A DNA stretch of 64,000 bases from JAAXIE01 sp965204245 (GTDB taxonomy: Bacteria > Chloroflexota > Dehalococcoidia > Lucifugimonadales > JAAXIE01), in the NCBI GenBank assembly GCA_965204245.1, contig CBDBED010000007.1, positions 149,094-213,093 on the forward strand, written 5' to 3'. Shown piece after piece: positions 42,113 through 50,617 of the stretch. A program made the position numbers and the translations under genes. The notes under the pieces were generated by a model, which was not told the origin of the DNA, did no database searches, and worked only from the letters and a program-made list of their open reading frames with translations. How positions within the stretch are numbered: the first letter of the stretch is position 1; every line of letters begins with the position of its first letter.

Positions 42113-43603
42113 ATGGAGACTGCATTCCCGTCTGCACAGGTCGCGCCTCCCTTCTCGGACGAACTCCAACCTGCTGCTACCCTGCCATCATTGCGCCAAC
42201 GCGCCCTCCTCCTAGTCCGGCAGCACTGGCTCCTCTGGCTCATCATCCTGCTGGCCTTCGTCACCCGCTTCTGGCGCCTATGGGAGCCCGACCAGATTGT
42301 GTTCGACGAACTCCATTTCGGGGGCTTCGCCAGCCGCTATTTCACCGGCGAGTACTTCTTCGACATCCACCCGCCATTGGGCAAAATGCTCATCGCCCTA
42401 GCAGCTTGGATTGGTGGCTTCGAACCCGGCTTTGCCTTCGAGAACATCGGCGACCCCTATGGCGACACTGCCTACCTGCCCATGCGCGCCGTGCCCGCCC
42501 TCTTCGGTGCACTCATGGTGCCCGTCGCCTATGTCCTCGTCCGCCAACTGGGCGGGGGACGCCCCGCCGCCTATCTGGCCTCCGCAGTGATACTCCTCGA
42601 CGGGGCCCTGCTGGTCGAGTCCCGCTTCATCCTCATCGACAGCATGCTGCTCTTCTCCGGAATGCTGTCCCTCTCCCTGTTCCTAGCCATGAGGCGCAAG
42701 CCTCTCGGCTCATGGCGCTGGCTGGGCCTGCTGCTCCTGACGGGAGTTGCCTTGGGATCAACCGTCAGCGTGAAGTGGACCGGATTTGGCATCTTTGGAC
42801 TGGTGGGTCTCGCCGCCTTGGTCGACCTCATACTGGGACTTCCCGGATGGCGCAGGCTCATCTTCCGCCTAGCAGCCTATGCCCTGTTTCTCCTTCTCCT
42901 GCCTGGGGTCATCTATTTCTACCTGTGGGTGCTCCACTTCGAACTGCTCCCCAAGTCTGGCCCCGGCGACGCCTTCATGTCCCCAGAGTTTCGCCTGTCC
43001 CTTGAAGGGGCCACCCATCAGGGGGACCGCGAACTCAACGACGTGGAAAAGGTGTGGGAACTCAACCGCACGATGTACACCGCCAACTCCGGCATCCGCG
43101 CTGACCACCCATGGCAGACCCCTTGGTGGAGTTGGCCCTTCAGGCCCCGCGGCCTCAGCTTCTGGCAGGAAACTGTGGACGGCACAACTTCCCGCATCTA
43201 CCTTTTGGGCATGCCTTATGTCTGGTGGCTGGTAATCCTGGGCGTGTTCGCTTTCCTCTACATGATGGCCCGGCGCATCTGGGCTTGGCGAAGACTGTAT
43301 GACGACGACCGGCGCATCCTGCTGGCAGGCGCTCTGCTCGTGATAGGCATCCTGGCCAATTGGCTGCCCTTCGCTCCCATCGAAAGGCCGATATTCGTCT
43401 ACCACTACTTCCTGCCGTTTATACTGTCGGTCCTGCTGGCAGCCCTGGCCTTCGACCGCGTACTGGCCTGTGTCGGTCACGTCCGTCGCACACGCATCGT
43501 CTCAGCCGCTGGCATCACCCTGCTCGTCCTCGGGTTCCTGCTCTTCTCGCCGCTGGCCTACGGCTACGGCCTGCCGTCCGGACTAAGTGGCTTGTTGGTC
43601 TAG
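42113..43603 (+). CDS. PMT-type glycosyltransferase (family 39, dolichyl-phosphate-mannose-protein mannosyltransferase-like)
   Basis: A 496-residue integral membrane protein with many hydrophobic segments. The first loop has VFDELHFGGFASRYFTGEYFFDIHPPLGK, the PMT acceptor-loop signature with the DE pair. PMTs use polyprenyl-phosphate mannose to O-mannosylate exported proteins. I start at ATG 42113 because ATG 42101 lies inside the TATAAT box; no ribosome binding site is seen. The convergent DUF2298 gene overlaps by 4 bp. Confidence 0.85.
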   Translation: METAFPSAQVAPPFSDELQPAATLPSLRQRALLLVRQHWLLWLIILLAFVTRFWRLWEPDQIVFDELHFGGFASRYFTGEYFFDIHPPLGKMLIALAAWIGGFEPGFAFENIGDPYGDTAYLPMRAVPALFGALMVPVAYVLVRQLGGGRPAAYLASAVILLDGALLVESRFILIDSMLLFSGMLSLSLFLAMRRKPLGSWRWLGLLLLTGVALGSTVSVKWTGFGIFGLVGLAALVDLILGLPGWRRLIFRLAAYALFLLLLPGVIYFYLWVLHFELLPKSGPGDAFMSPEFRLSLEGATHQGDRELNDVEKVWELNRTMYTANSGIRADHPWQTPWWSWPFRPRGLSFWQETVDGTTSRIYLLGMPYVWWLVILGVFAFLYMMARRIWAWRRLYDDDRRILLAGALLVIGILANWLPFAPIERPIFVYHYFLPFILSVLLAALAFDRVLACVGHVRRTRIVSAAGITLLVLGFLLFSPLAYGYGLPSGLSGLLV

Positions 43604-46011
43604 AGGTCTGTCCCTGACGGTGGTTGCGAACAATCCCTGTTTCCGGTGCCTGTCCCACACCATTCATACACAGTAAACGAGGCCGCCCCACGGAAGTGGT
43701 GCGCCGTCATGAACCGCTCGAATCGCCCGAGGTCTGCGTCCGGGTACGTGTTACGCTCCCTAGGCCCCACAGCCACATACCGCACCCGGTGCTTTGCCAG
43801 CAGTCCCTCCACCTCCCGGTCATCCCCACTGGAATAGATGTTGTCCACGTCATCGCGAAGTCCACGCTGCGGTCGCAACCCTCCGCGCCAGTGCTCTTCA
43901 TGGGTGGGCCATCCCAGCAACGTCGGATACCCCGTATGCGACGATACCCGTGAGTATTCGCTATAGTCAGGACCCACCGCCTCAACCACTCGCCCCCATT
44001 CCGCCTCCTCGCGCAGCCACTCAATAGCATCGCGTTCAGCAGGCGATTGCCACTCCAGGAACGCAAGCCCATCCAGAGTCGCAGGCTCATCGGAAACCCT
44101 GGCCCTGTCCAACGCCGAGCCAATCGGATAGTAGAGAGATGCTGCCAACAGGATTGCGACCAAGCCACCCAGACCCGCCAGCGACACACGCACCCCCAGG
44201 GCCGGGCGCTCCCGAAACCACCCCCACAGGTAATAGAGCCCAAACGCCGATGCCACCCCCAGCAGCAGCCATGCTTGGAAATAGGCCTTAAACACAGTAT
44301 TCAGCCGTATGAAAAAGAGGTCGTCCAAGTAGAACAACTCCACGCCCATCAGCAAAGAAAGCCCCACCCCCACGATGAGCAGAGCGAATACCAGCCCCCT
44401 CCCAGACTCAGACGCAGCGCGCACCAAAGCCCCATAGAACGCAGCACCCACCAACAGGAATAGAGGCACCAGTGCCCCCAACCGCCTCAGCACATCCACC
44501 GCTCCATCCGACACTCCGCCATCGAAGGGGCTCACGACCATCCTCGCCATAGCCCACACAAGAAACGGCCCCATAGCAACCACGGCGGCAATGGCCGGCA
44601 CACCCCAGCCGCCAAGCCTCTCGCTCATCCTGCGACGCGACGGCATGCGCCAGAACTGGGCCAGCAGGAAGGCACCGCACACCACGAGAAACAGACCCCA
44701 GATCAGGGCGAATATCAGCGGTCGCGTACTCACGTCACGCAACGGCAGAATAAGGGGTATTCGCCCCTCCACACTCAGGTAGAAGGGCAGGTAGAGCAGC
44801 ACTGCCAACACCACCACTGGCACGATGGTGCGAGCAGTGGAAGCCAAGGCCAGCATGATAGCCCCGCGATGGTCTCCGAAAGCCTTCACCAGCATCACCG
44901 CACCGAGGATTCCTGCAAATACAGGAAAGTCCCAAAGGTTGATGAACGCCAGCGACCCCAACACGACCGCGGTCACAACCGGCTCCCACCAGCGGCGCCG
45001 ACGCCAGTATCGGTCCAAGTGAGATGGAGCAAGGAACAGGCTGAGAGCCAATCCCAAGTTCAGCACGAGGAAAGGCAACGACATGGCATGGGCATGCAGG
45101 TCCCCCAGCAGGAATATGAAGAAGGGGAACTCGGTTATAGCGGCATCAATCTGCATTCCATCCGAGAAGGTGGTCAGGATGCGGGACGCCCGCCACCACC
45201 ACAGCCACTCATCCGGGAAGAACCCTCCCCCACCGCTGCCATCCAACCCCGGAATCGCCACCGCCTTCCAGAACCCCGCCGACCCCCAGCCACGGGCATG
45301 GAAAAGCTCAAGCACACCCTCCAGACTGCCGATGAACACCACCAGCAGCGGGGCGAACAATGCGAATACAATCCCTGCCTTCGCGCCACCTCCAGCCAAG
45401 CGCACGAGGTTATAGACAAGGCTGAAGACCCCAGCAGCCGTCATGGCCGCCACCAGCGGAGGGCCAAGGTTGAAAGTGAAAGCCGAGGAGATGCCCGTGA
45501 GCTTGGTCAGGAACCCGACCATCAGGTGACCGAAGTAGTAGTAGCTAATGGGATGCCCGGCCAGCCACGGGTCCTCCGGAGGAAACGTATCCGCCTGCAA
45601 GATCGCATTGAGGAACCCGAAGTCCATCGGTTTCTCAGTGTTAGTGATGGCCGGTGACTGGGCGACAATAACCAGCCAGATCCCATAGGCCGCCAAAAAC
45701 ACGATCTCACCCACCAGCAACACACGCCAGTGCTTCCGCACCCACGGGATAATTTCATCCCCATGGCGGTGCATCAGAAACACAAACAGAGCGGCCAGCA
45801 CCCCCACAATCGCAAACACCGTCACCCGCGACCCAGCCACGCCCCCAATATGCCCCAGCATCCAGAACAGGTAGGCGCACAGCAGCAACACCAGCGGTTT
45901 GGCCAGCATCGCCCCACGGTCGGGCAACCTGCTGAACAGGCCGAACACGATAGGAAACGCAAACAACCCCATCGCTTGGATGGCAAGCAGGAAAATCAGA
46001 GGTTCATACAT
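43600..46011 (-). CDS. DUF2298 (Chlor_Arch_YYY) multi-spanning membrane protein
   Basis: An 803-residue membrane protein with over a dozen hydrophobic segments. The family hallmark GHPISYYYFGHLMVGFLTKLTG lies near residue 155, and FFIFLLGDLHAHAMSLPFLVLNL near 310. DUF2298 proteins occur in Chloroflexota and Archaea and are thought to be glycosyltransferase-like. I use ATG 46011 rather than a TTG at 46029; neither has a clear ribosome binding site. A large C-terminal soluble part ends in YEWCGTG. Together with the PMT-type gene it suggests surface glycosylation. Confidence 0.88.
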   Translation of the reverse strand: MYEPLIFLLAIQAMGLFAFPIVFGLFSRLPDRGAMLAKPLVLLLCAYLFWMLGHIGGVAGSRVTVFAIVGVLAALFVFLMHRHGDEIIPWVRKHWRVLLVGEIVFLAAYGIWLVIVAQSPAITNTEKPMDFGFLNAILQADTFPPEDPWLAGHPISYYYFGHLMVGFLTKLTGISSAFTFNLGPPLVAAMTAAGVFSLVYNLVRLAGGGAKAGIVFALFAPLLVVFIGSLEGVLELFHARGWGSAGFWKAVAIPGLDGSGGGGFFPDEWLWWWRASRILTTFSDGMQIDAAITEFPFFIFLLGDLHAHAMSLPFLVLNLGLALSLFLAPSHLDRYWRRRRWWEPVVTAVVLGSLAFINLWDFPVFAGILGAVMLVKAFGDHRGAIMLALASTARTIVPVVVLAVLLYLPFYLSVEGRIPLILPLRDVSTRPLIFALIWGLFLVVCGAFLLAQFWRMPSRRRMSERLGGWGVPAIAAVVAMGPFLVWAMARMVVSPFDGGVSDGAVDVLRRLGALVPLFLLVGAAFYGALVRAASESGRGLVFALLIVGVGLSLLMGVELFYLDDLFFIRLNTVFKAYFQAWLLLGVASAFGLYYLWGWFRERPALGVRVSLAGLGGLVAILLAASLYYPIGSALDRARVSDEPATLDGLAFLEWQSPAERDAIEWLREEAEWGRVVEAVGPDYSEYSRVSSHTGYPTLLGWPTHEEHWRGGLRPQRGLRDDVDNIYSSGDDREVEGLLAKHRVRYVAVGPRERNTYPDADLGRFERFMTAHHFRGAASFTVYEWCGTGTGNRDCSQPPSGTDL

Positions 46012-46122
46012 GTGCGACCATAGTAGCAACCCGGATGAGGCTACTGGTGCCGGTACCCATCGACCTCAGTGAAAGGCGGTCTGATGGGTAGAGAACATGG
46101 TCAGCAGGCGGCCCGAAACCCT

Positions 46123-47103
46123 CTACCCCGATGGGGCTAGCAGGGCGTCGACGAATTGCTCGGCGTCGAAGGGGGCTATGTCTTGGGAGTGTTCCCCGGT
46201 GCCAATGAAGAGAATCGGGAGACCGAGTTCCCGCCGGATAGCAAGGACGATGCCTCCCCGGGCTGTGCCATCGAGCTTGGCCAGGAATATCCCGGTGCAG
46301 TTGACTGCTTCCATAAACTGTCGCGCTTGGGTAAGCCCGTTTTGGCCTGTGGTAGCGTCCAGCGTCAACAGCACCTCATGAGGGGCCGTGGGTTCAAGGC
46401 GTCCCAAGACCCGCCGTATCTTGCTTAGTTCATCCATCAGGTTGGACTTGGTATGCAGGCGCCCCGCCGTATCGATGATAAGCACATCCGCGCCCCGGGC
46501 ACGGGCTGCCTCGAAAGCGTCATAGACCACCGCGCCGGGGTCGCCCCCCTGTTGGTGAGCTATCACGTCCGCTCCGACCATCCGGCCCCATACCTGAAGC
46601 TGGTCGATAGCGCCAGCCCGGAAGGTGTCCCCCGCTCCCAGCACCACCTTGCTGCCTTGGTCCCTGAAATGCTGGGCCAGCTTCGCGATGCTGGTGGTCT
46701 TGCCCACGCCGTTGACCCCCACCATAAGGATTGTTGTGGGCAGGATTGTGGTGGGGGCAGTTGGTGTCGACGCCTCGGGGGCTTCGCCACCGTCATCCAG
46801 CATGGCGATAAGCTCCCGTCGCAGGGCCTGCCATACGTGGTCAGGTTCGTTCAGGTCGCCTTGATTGGCTTGCTGCTTGAGCTTTTCCACCAGCGCAAGG
46901 GAGGTATCTACACCGACATCGGCAGATATGAGCACCTCTTCCAGTTCGTCCCAGACCGCATCATCAAGATGGGAGCCCGAAAGGAGAGAGCGGAGGCGGC
47001 CAAACCAAGTCTGGCGGCTCTTCTCCACCGCCTGCCGGGTCTTCTCCACATCAAGTGTACGGCCATCGTCTGTGGAGCGGTCACGTCTCAAAAAGCGGAG
47101 CAT
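46123..47103 (-). CDS. ftsY: Signal recognition particle receptor FtsY
   Basis: A 326-residue SRP-GTPase that docks ribosome-SRP complexes at the membrane. The NG domain is complete: MVGVNGVGKTTSIAKLA (G1), DTFRAGAIDQL, IIDTAGRLHTKSNLMDEL (G3), TKLDGTARGG (G4). There is no long acidic A domain, as in many Gram-positive and Chloroflexota proteins. GGAGGTTGA precedes the ATG. The rnc stop lies 24 bp upstream, so rnc-ftsY are probably co-transcribed, a common bacterial order. Confidence 0.95.
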   Translation of the reverse strand: MLRFLRRDRSTDDGRTLDVEKTRQAVEKSRQTWFGRLRSLLSGSHLDDAVWDELEEVLISADVGVDTSLALVEKLKQQANQGDLNEPDHVWQALRRELIAMLDDGGEAPEASTPTAPTTILPTTILMVGVNGVGKTTSIAKLAQHFRDQGSKVVLGAGDTFRAGAIDQLQVWGRMVGADVIAHQQGGDPGAVVYDAFEAARARGADVLIIDTAGRLHTKSNLMDELSKIRRVLGRLEPTAPHEVLLTLDATTGQNGLTQARQFMEAVNCTGIFLAKLDGTARGGIVLAIRRELGLPILFIGTGEHSQDIAPFDAEQFVDALLAPSG

Positions 47104-47127
47104 TCAACCTCCACCAGCACCCTCACA

Positions 47128-47847
47128 CTAGCCTCGCACACCCAGGCTTCTCAGTCCCTGGCGGGCTGCCCTGCTTTCGGCTTCCGACTTGCGTGGACCA
47201 GTGCCGTGGCCTATTACCTTGCCCTTGACCTCAACCTCCACCCGGAACAACCTCGCATGGCTCGGCCCAAACGTCTTCACAGTGTGATACTGGGGCCGGC
47301 CCCAGCCCTTCCGTTGGGTCTCCTTCTGCAATAGGGACTTGGGGTCATCGGGCACGCCGCCTTCAATCTGGTCGGAGAGAAAGCCCTCCATGACTCGCAG
47401 AACGAACTTCCGCGACTCGTCGTACCCCCGGTCCACAAATACGGCCCCCACCAAGGACTCGAAGGATGCAGCAAGAATGGAGTCCCGGTCCCGGCCGCCA
47501 TTGGACTCCTCCCCCTTGCCAAGGTGCAGGTGATTGCCCAGCCCAATACTGCGGGCGACCGTGGCCAGACTGGTGCCCTTGACCAGATTCGAACGGAGCC
47601 GGGTAAGCTGGCCCTCGTCCTTTTCAGGCAAAAAATGGTGCAACTCGCGCGTTATCACGAGTTGCACCACTGCATCACCCAAGAACTCCAACCGCTCATA
47701 CGAACCCAGTGTGAAATCCGGGTTCTCGTTCTGGTACGAGGGATGAGCTAGTGCCTCTTCCAGCAAACGACGGTCCTTGAAGCGGATATCCAAACTCCGC
47801 TCAAGGGCCGTCGCTTGAGGACGCCTAAATCTCAGACTAGAAAACAC
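47128..47847 (-). CDS. rnc: Ribonuclease III
   Basis: A 239-residue dsRNA endonuclease for rRNA and mRNA processing. The catalytic signature ERLEFLGDAV is at residues 51-60 and the second acidic cluster is around FESLVGAVFVDRG; residues about 165-238 form the dsRNA-binding domain (KSLLQKETQRKGWG... GHGTGPRKSEAESRAA). The GTG start overlaps the end of the DsbA-like gene by 11 bp, so translation of the two is coupled. Confidence 0.95.
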   Translation of the reverse strand: MFSSLRFRRPQATALERSLDIRFKDRRLLEEALAHPSYQNENPDFTLGSYERLEFLGDAVVQLVITRELHHFLPEKDEGQLTRLRSNLVKGTSLATVARSIGLGNHLHLGKGEESNGGRDRDSILAASFESLVGAVFVDRGYDESRKFVLRVMEGFLSDQIEGGVPDDPKSLLQKETQRKGWGRPQYHTVKTFGPSHARLFRVEVEVKGKVIGHGTGPRKSEAESRAARQGLRSLGVRG

Positions 47848-48451
47848 CCTGAGGCCAGGGCGGCTGCGGCCGCTTCATCTCCCCTACGTACTTCCAGTTC
47901 TCCATCACCTTCCACAGGGAGTCATACATCTCCACCGCCTCTTCATTCGTGGGCGGGGCATAGGACTTCAGGAAGGTGCTGGCGCCGTTGGGGAACACGA
48001 AGGTAGGAACGCCGAAAGCACCGTGCTCTTCCACAGCCTTGGTGTGGCTGGCGCCGATGATCTCGTACAGTTCGTTATCGGCTAGGTCTTCGCGGAAGCG
48101 GGCCATATCCAGCCCGGAATCGGCTGCAACTTCGAGGACCGTCTCTTCTTCCTCCAGATTGCGCCTGTCCTCGTGGCGGGCCTTCAGCATGTTCATAAAG
48201 AACACCTTGAAGACTTCCTCACCTTGACGGCGGGCGGCCTCGCCAGCCCTGAGTGCCAGCAACATGCCGGGTTGCTCCCAGGCCTTCCACTCGGGACCTT
48301 CCTTGCTGTTGGCTTGGTCCAGGGCGAAGGGTTGCCAATCAATGGGCGGCTCATCGCCGGACCCTTCTTCTACTTTCGCCAGCCACACGGCTGCGTTGTA
48401 GACGTATGGTCAACGATAGTCGTAATAGGTGGTCACCTTGGCTTCTTCCAT
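47837..48451 (-). CDS. DsbA-family thioredoxin-fold protein, candidate selenoprotein (in-frame TGA at codon 14)
   Basis: A 204-residue reading if TGA at 48410-48412 is read as selenocysteine. AAGGAGGT precedes ATG 48451, which starts EEAKVTTYYDYR, then TGA, then PYVYNAAVWLAKVEEG. DsbA-family proteins have Cys-Pro-Tyr exactly here, so the TGA replaces the active-site cysteine. The rest is a normal DsbA-like domain, with the cis-proline in FGVPTFVFP. No resolving Cys follows (U-P-Y-V). A SECIS-like hairpin lies just downstream. Without readthrough the gene would have to start at GTG 48388, without a ribosome binding site and without the active site. It overlaps rnc by 11 bp. Alternative: a TGC to TGA nonsense change or sequence error. 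Confidence 0.75.
48369..48402 (-). promoter_or_regulatory. SECIS-like hairpin within the candidate selenoprotein gene
   Basis: On the minus strand an outer stem UCUAC/GUAGA (48398-48402 with 48369-48373) encloses CG/CG and an inner stem CAGCC/GGCUG (48389-48393 with 48380-48384) with apical loop GUGU (48385-48388). The loop starts with G and lies 21 nt after the UGA. This fits the published bacterial SECIS pattern of a short stem-loop 16-37 nt downstream with G in the first loop positions. Confidence 0.62.
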
Positions 48452-48547
48452 GCGTGGCACCTCCTTGTAGCCCAAATTCTAGTCGCACACCTAGCAGAAG
48501 TCAAAGGGATAACCCACTTTAGAGGCCTGAAAACCTCTTGTGCTACA

Positions 48548-49813
48548 ATGGCTGGTAGTCGGCCTCTTAGGATTACTCACCTGCTACACCCTTTCTACAC
48601 CGCCCTTCCATCCGCAGCCGCCGAAAAACTGGAGGCCACCTGCGCATTGGCACGGCGTCTTTCCGTGTCCCTCTACTTGGTAGGCGGGTCCGTGCGGGAC
48701 CTCCTTCTGGGCAAAAGCATCCACGACCTGGACTTGGTCACCGAGGGCGCGGCCAATAGGCTGGCCTCCTCTCTAGCGGAGGAGTTGGGCGGCAGTTTGA
48801 AAATCCACGGCCGGTTCGGCACTGCTACAGTGGAACTCGACGGCCTGCGACTGGATTTCTCCACAGCGCGACGGGAGACCTATCCCCATCCTGGGGCCCT
48901 TCCCCAAGTCGAACCCTCCGGAATGGAAGACGACCTCTGGCGGCGGGACTTCTCAATCAACGCCATGGCGTTGTGCCTCACTGGGGATTACGAGAACTCT
49001 CTCCTAGACCCCACCGGCGGCAAGACAGACCTGGAACACCGCATCGTCCGGGTGCTGCACCCTGCCAGCTTTGCGGACGACCCTACCCGCATGTTCCGCG
49101 CGGTACGCTACGAGCAGCGTCTGGGATTCACCATCGCACCAGATACCCGAGACCATCTCCACGGAGCTCTGGACGGGAATGCCTTATCAACCGTCAGCGG
49201 GGACCGCATCCGCCGCGAATTGGAGCTTCTCCTGCTGGAGGACCACCCCATCCCGGCATTACAACGGGCCGAGTCACTGGGCCTGTTGCGGGCCGTCCAA
49301 CCCGGACTAACGGCCCGTGCTCTCACTTCCCTTGACCACGCCGGCCCCCATTCACCGATGGTCTACTTGGGAGCCCTGGTCTGCTCTCTGTCACTACAGC
49401 AGGCAGACGCCCTCGTCGCTCGCCTCAACATGCCCAACGAGTGGGCCTCGGTGGTGCGGGACACGGTCGCTATCTTGGAATCGCTAGATGCATTGGACTC
49501 AGAGCACTGCAAACCCAGCGATGTGGTGGAGATGCTCAAAGCACTGCATCCCTGCGCCCTAGAAGCAGTCCAGCATACCTGTGGTCGCCAGCGTGCTGCG
49601 CACCACATCGGACGCTACCTTTCGGAATGGCGCCACACTACTCCGCATTTGAACGGCGGAGACCTGCAGAGACTCGGCATTCCGCCCGGCCCGGACACAG
49701 GCCGGATACTGAAGGAGTTGGGACGCGCTCGCTTGGACGGGCTCGTTTCCAGCCAAGAAGAGGAGATTGCCTTGGTACGAGGGATGATGGAGGGCGTTGG
49801 TGGAGCAGCATGA
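48548..49813 (+). CDS. cca: tRNA nucleotidyltransferase/poly(A) polymerase family protein (CCA-adding type)
   Basis: A 421-residue class II nucleotidyltransferase that adds or repairs the 3' CCA of tRNA. VGGSVRDLLLG (residues 45-55), the metal-binding pair in HDLDLV (60, 62), RRDFSINAMA and DPTRMFRAVRYEQRLGF are the family motifs. I start at ATG 48548; the open frame extends back to 48173 over the divergent gene, which is not coding here. Members may add CCA, A or poly(A), so the exact activity is not certain. Confidence 0.87.
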   Translation: MAGSRPLRITHLLHPFYTALPSAAAEKLEATCALARRLSVSLYLVGGSVRDLLLGKSIHDLDLVTEGAANRLASSLAEELGGSLKIHGRFGTATVELDGLRLDFSTARRETYPHPGALPQVEPSGMEDDLWRRDFSINAMALCLTGDYENSLLDPTGGKTDLEHRIVRVLHPASFADDPTRMFRAVRYEQRLGFTIAPDTRDHLHGALDGNALSTVSGDRIRRELELLLLEDHPIPALQRAESLGLLRAVQPGLTARALTSLDHAGPHSPMVYLGALVCSLSLQQADALVARLNMPNEWASVVRDTVAILESLDALDSEHCKPSDVVEMLKALHPCALEAVQHTCGRQRAAHHIGRYLSEWRHTTPHLNGGDLQRLGIPPGPDTGRILKELGRARLDGLVSSQEEEIALVRGMMEGVGGAA

Positions 49814-50018
49814 CCTAGACGTGGATACCTGCGTGGTATGCAACGAACCCCTAGACGACTACCATGTGGCCTCGTGCCAGATGTGCGGCGGAAAGTTCCA
49901 TCAGCCATGGAGCAGCACCGCCGATGTCTCCCAGTGCGGACGAGTCACCAGTCATCAGGAAGCCCTGGCTATCGTCTTCTTGTGCCAGGATTGCTTCGAA
50001 GGCCTACAGGAACCATAG
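49800..50018 (+). CDS. Small zinc-ribbon/RING-like protein
   Basis: A 72-residue protein. GGAGG (49789-49793) is 6 nt before GTG 49800, so it overlaps the cca gene by 14 bp. Cysteines occur as CVVC, CQMC, an isolated Cys and CQDC, with His residues between (DYHVASCQMCGGKFHQPW), a likely two-zinc cross-brace fold. The function is unknown; coupling to cca is suggested by the overlap. Confidence 0.68.
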   Translation: MEQHDLDVDTCVVCNEPLDDYHVASCQMCGGKFHQPWSSTADVSQCGRVTSHQEALAIVFLCQDCFEGLQEP

Positions 50019-50031
50019 GAAGGGATTTGAA

Positions 50032-50589
50032 ATGGCGACTGCCAAGCCGCAATTGCTGACCGCAGATGATCTCATGCGCCTATCCAGTCAAGGTGTGCGA
50101 CGCGAGCTTGTCCGGGGGGTGCTATACGAGACCATTCCAACAGGACGACAGCACGGCAGGGTATTGGCGAATCTTGCGAGCGAGTTGAGAAACTTCGCCA
50201 AACCCCGTGGGCTGGGTAGCGTGGAGGGAGGGGATGTTGGCGTCTGGCTGGAACGCGACCCCGATACCGTTCGCGCCCCCGACATAGCATTCTTCTCGAC
50301 GCGGAAGGCCCCACTACGCGAAATCGCCGCGGGCTACGCCGAAGTAGTTCCCGACCTGCTGGCTGAAATCGTCTCCCCCAATGATACGCTGCGTGAGGTG
50401 AGGGAAAAGGCTAGCATGTGGCTGAGTTTCGGTGTGGGTCTGGTGTGGGTGATCGATCCCGGCTCACGTACGGTGGAGGTGCACCGTAGAGGACACCCTG
50501 TATCCACCCTTTCAGAACAAGACTCCCTGGATGGATTAGATGTTCTTCCTGGTTTCACATGTCCCTTGAGGGATATTCTCGACATCTAG
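50032..50589 (+). CDS. Uma2-family (DUF820) protein
   Basis: A 185-residue PD-(D/E)xK-like protein starting at ATG 50032 after GGAAGGGA. LTADDLMRLSSQGVRRELVRGVLYE, RAPDIAFFS (Asp), VPDLLAEIVSPND (Glu) and REKASMWLSFGVGLVWVID (Lys) are typical. It is shorter than the 25854 paralogue and lacks the coiled-coil tail. The role is unknown. Confidence 0.85.
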   Translation: MATAKPQLLTADDLMRLSSQGVRRELVRGVLYETIPTGRQHGRVLANLASELRNFAKPRGLGSVEGGDVGVWLERDPDTVRAPDIAFFSTRKAPLREIAAGYAEVVPDLLAEIVSPNDTLREVREKASMWLSFGVGLVWVIDPGSRTVEVHRRGHPVSTLSEQDSLDGLDVLPGFTCPLRDILDI

Positions 50590-50617
50590 ACCCTTGGGCA
50601 AGTGCAAGGAGCATCAG

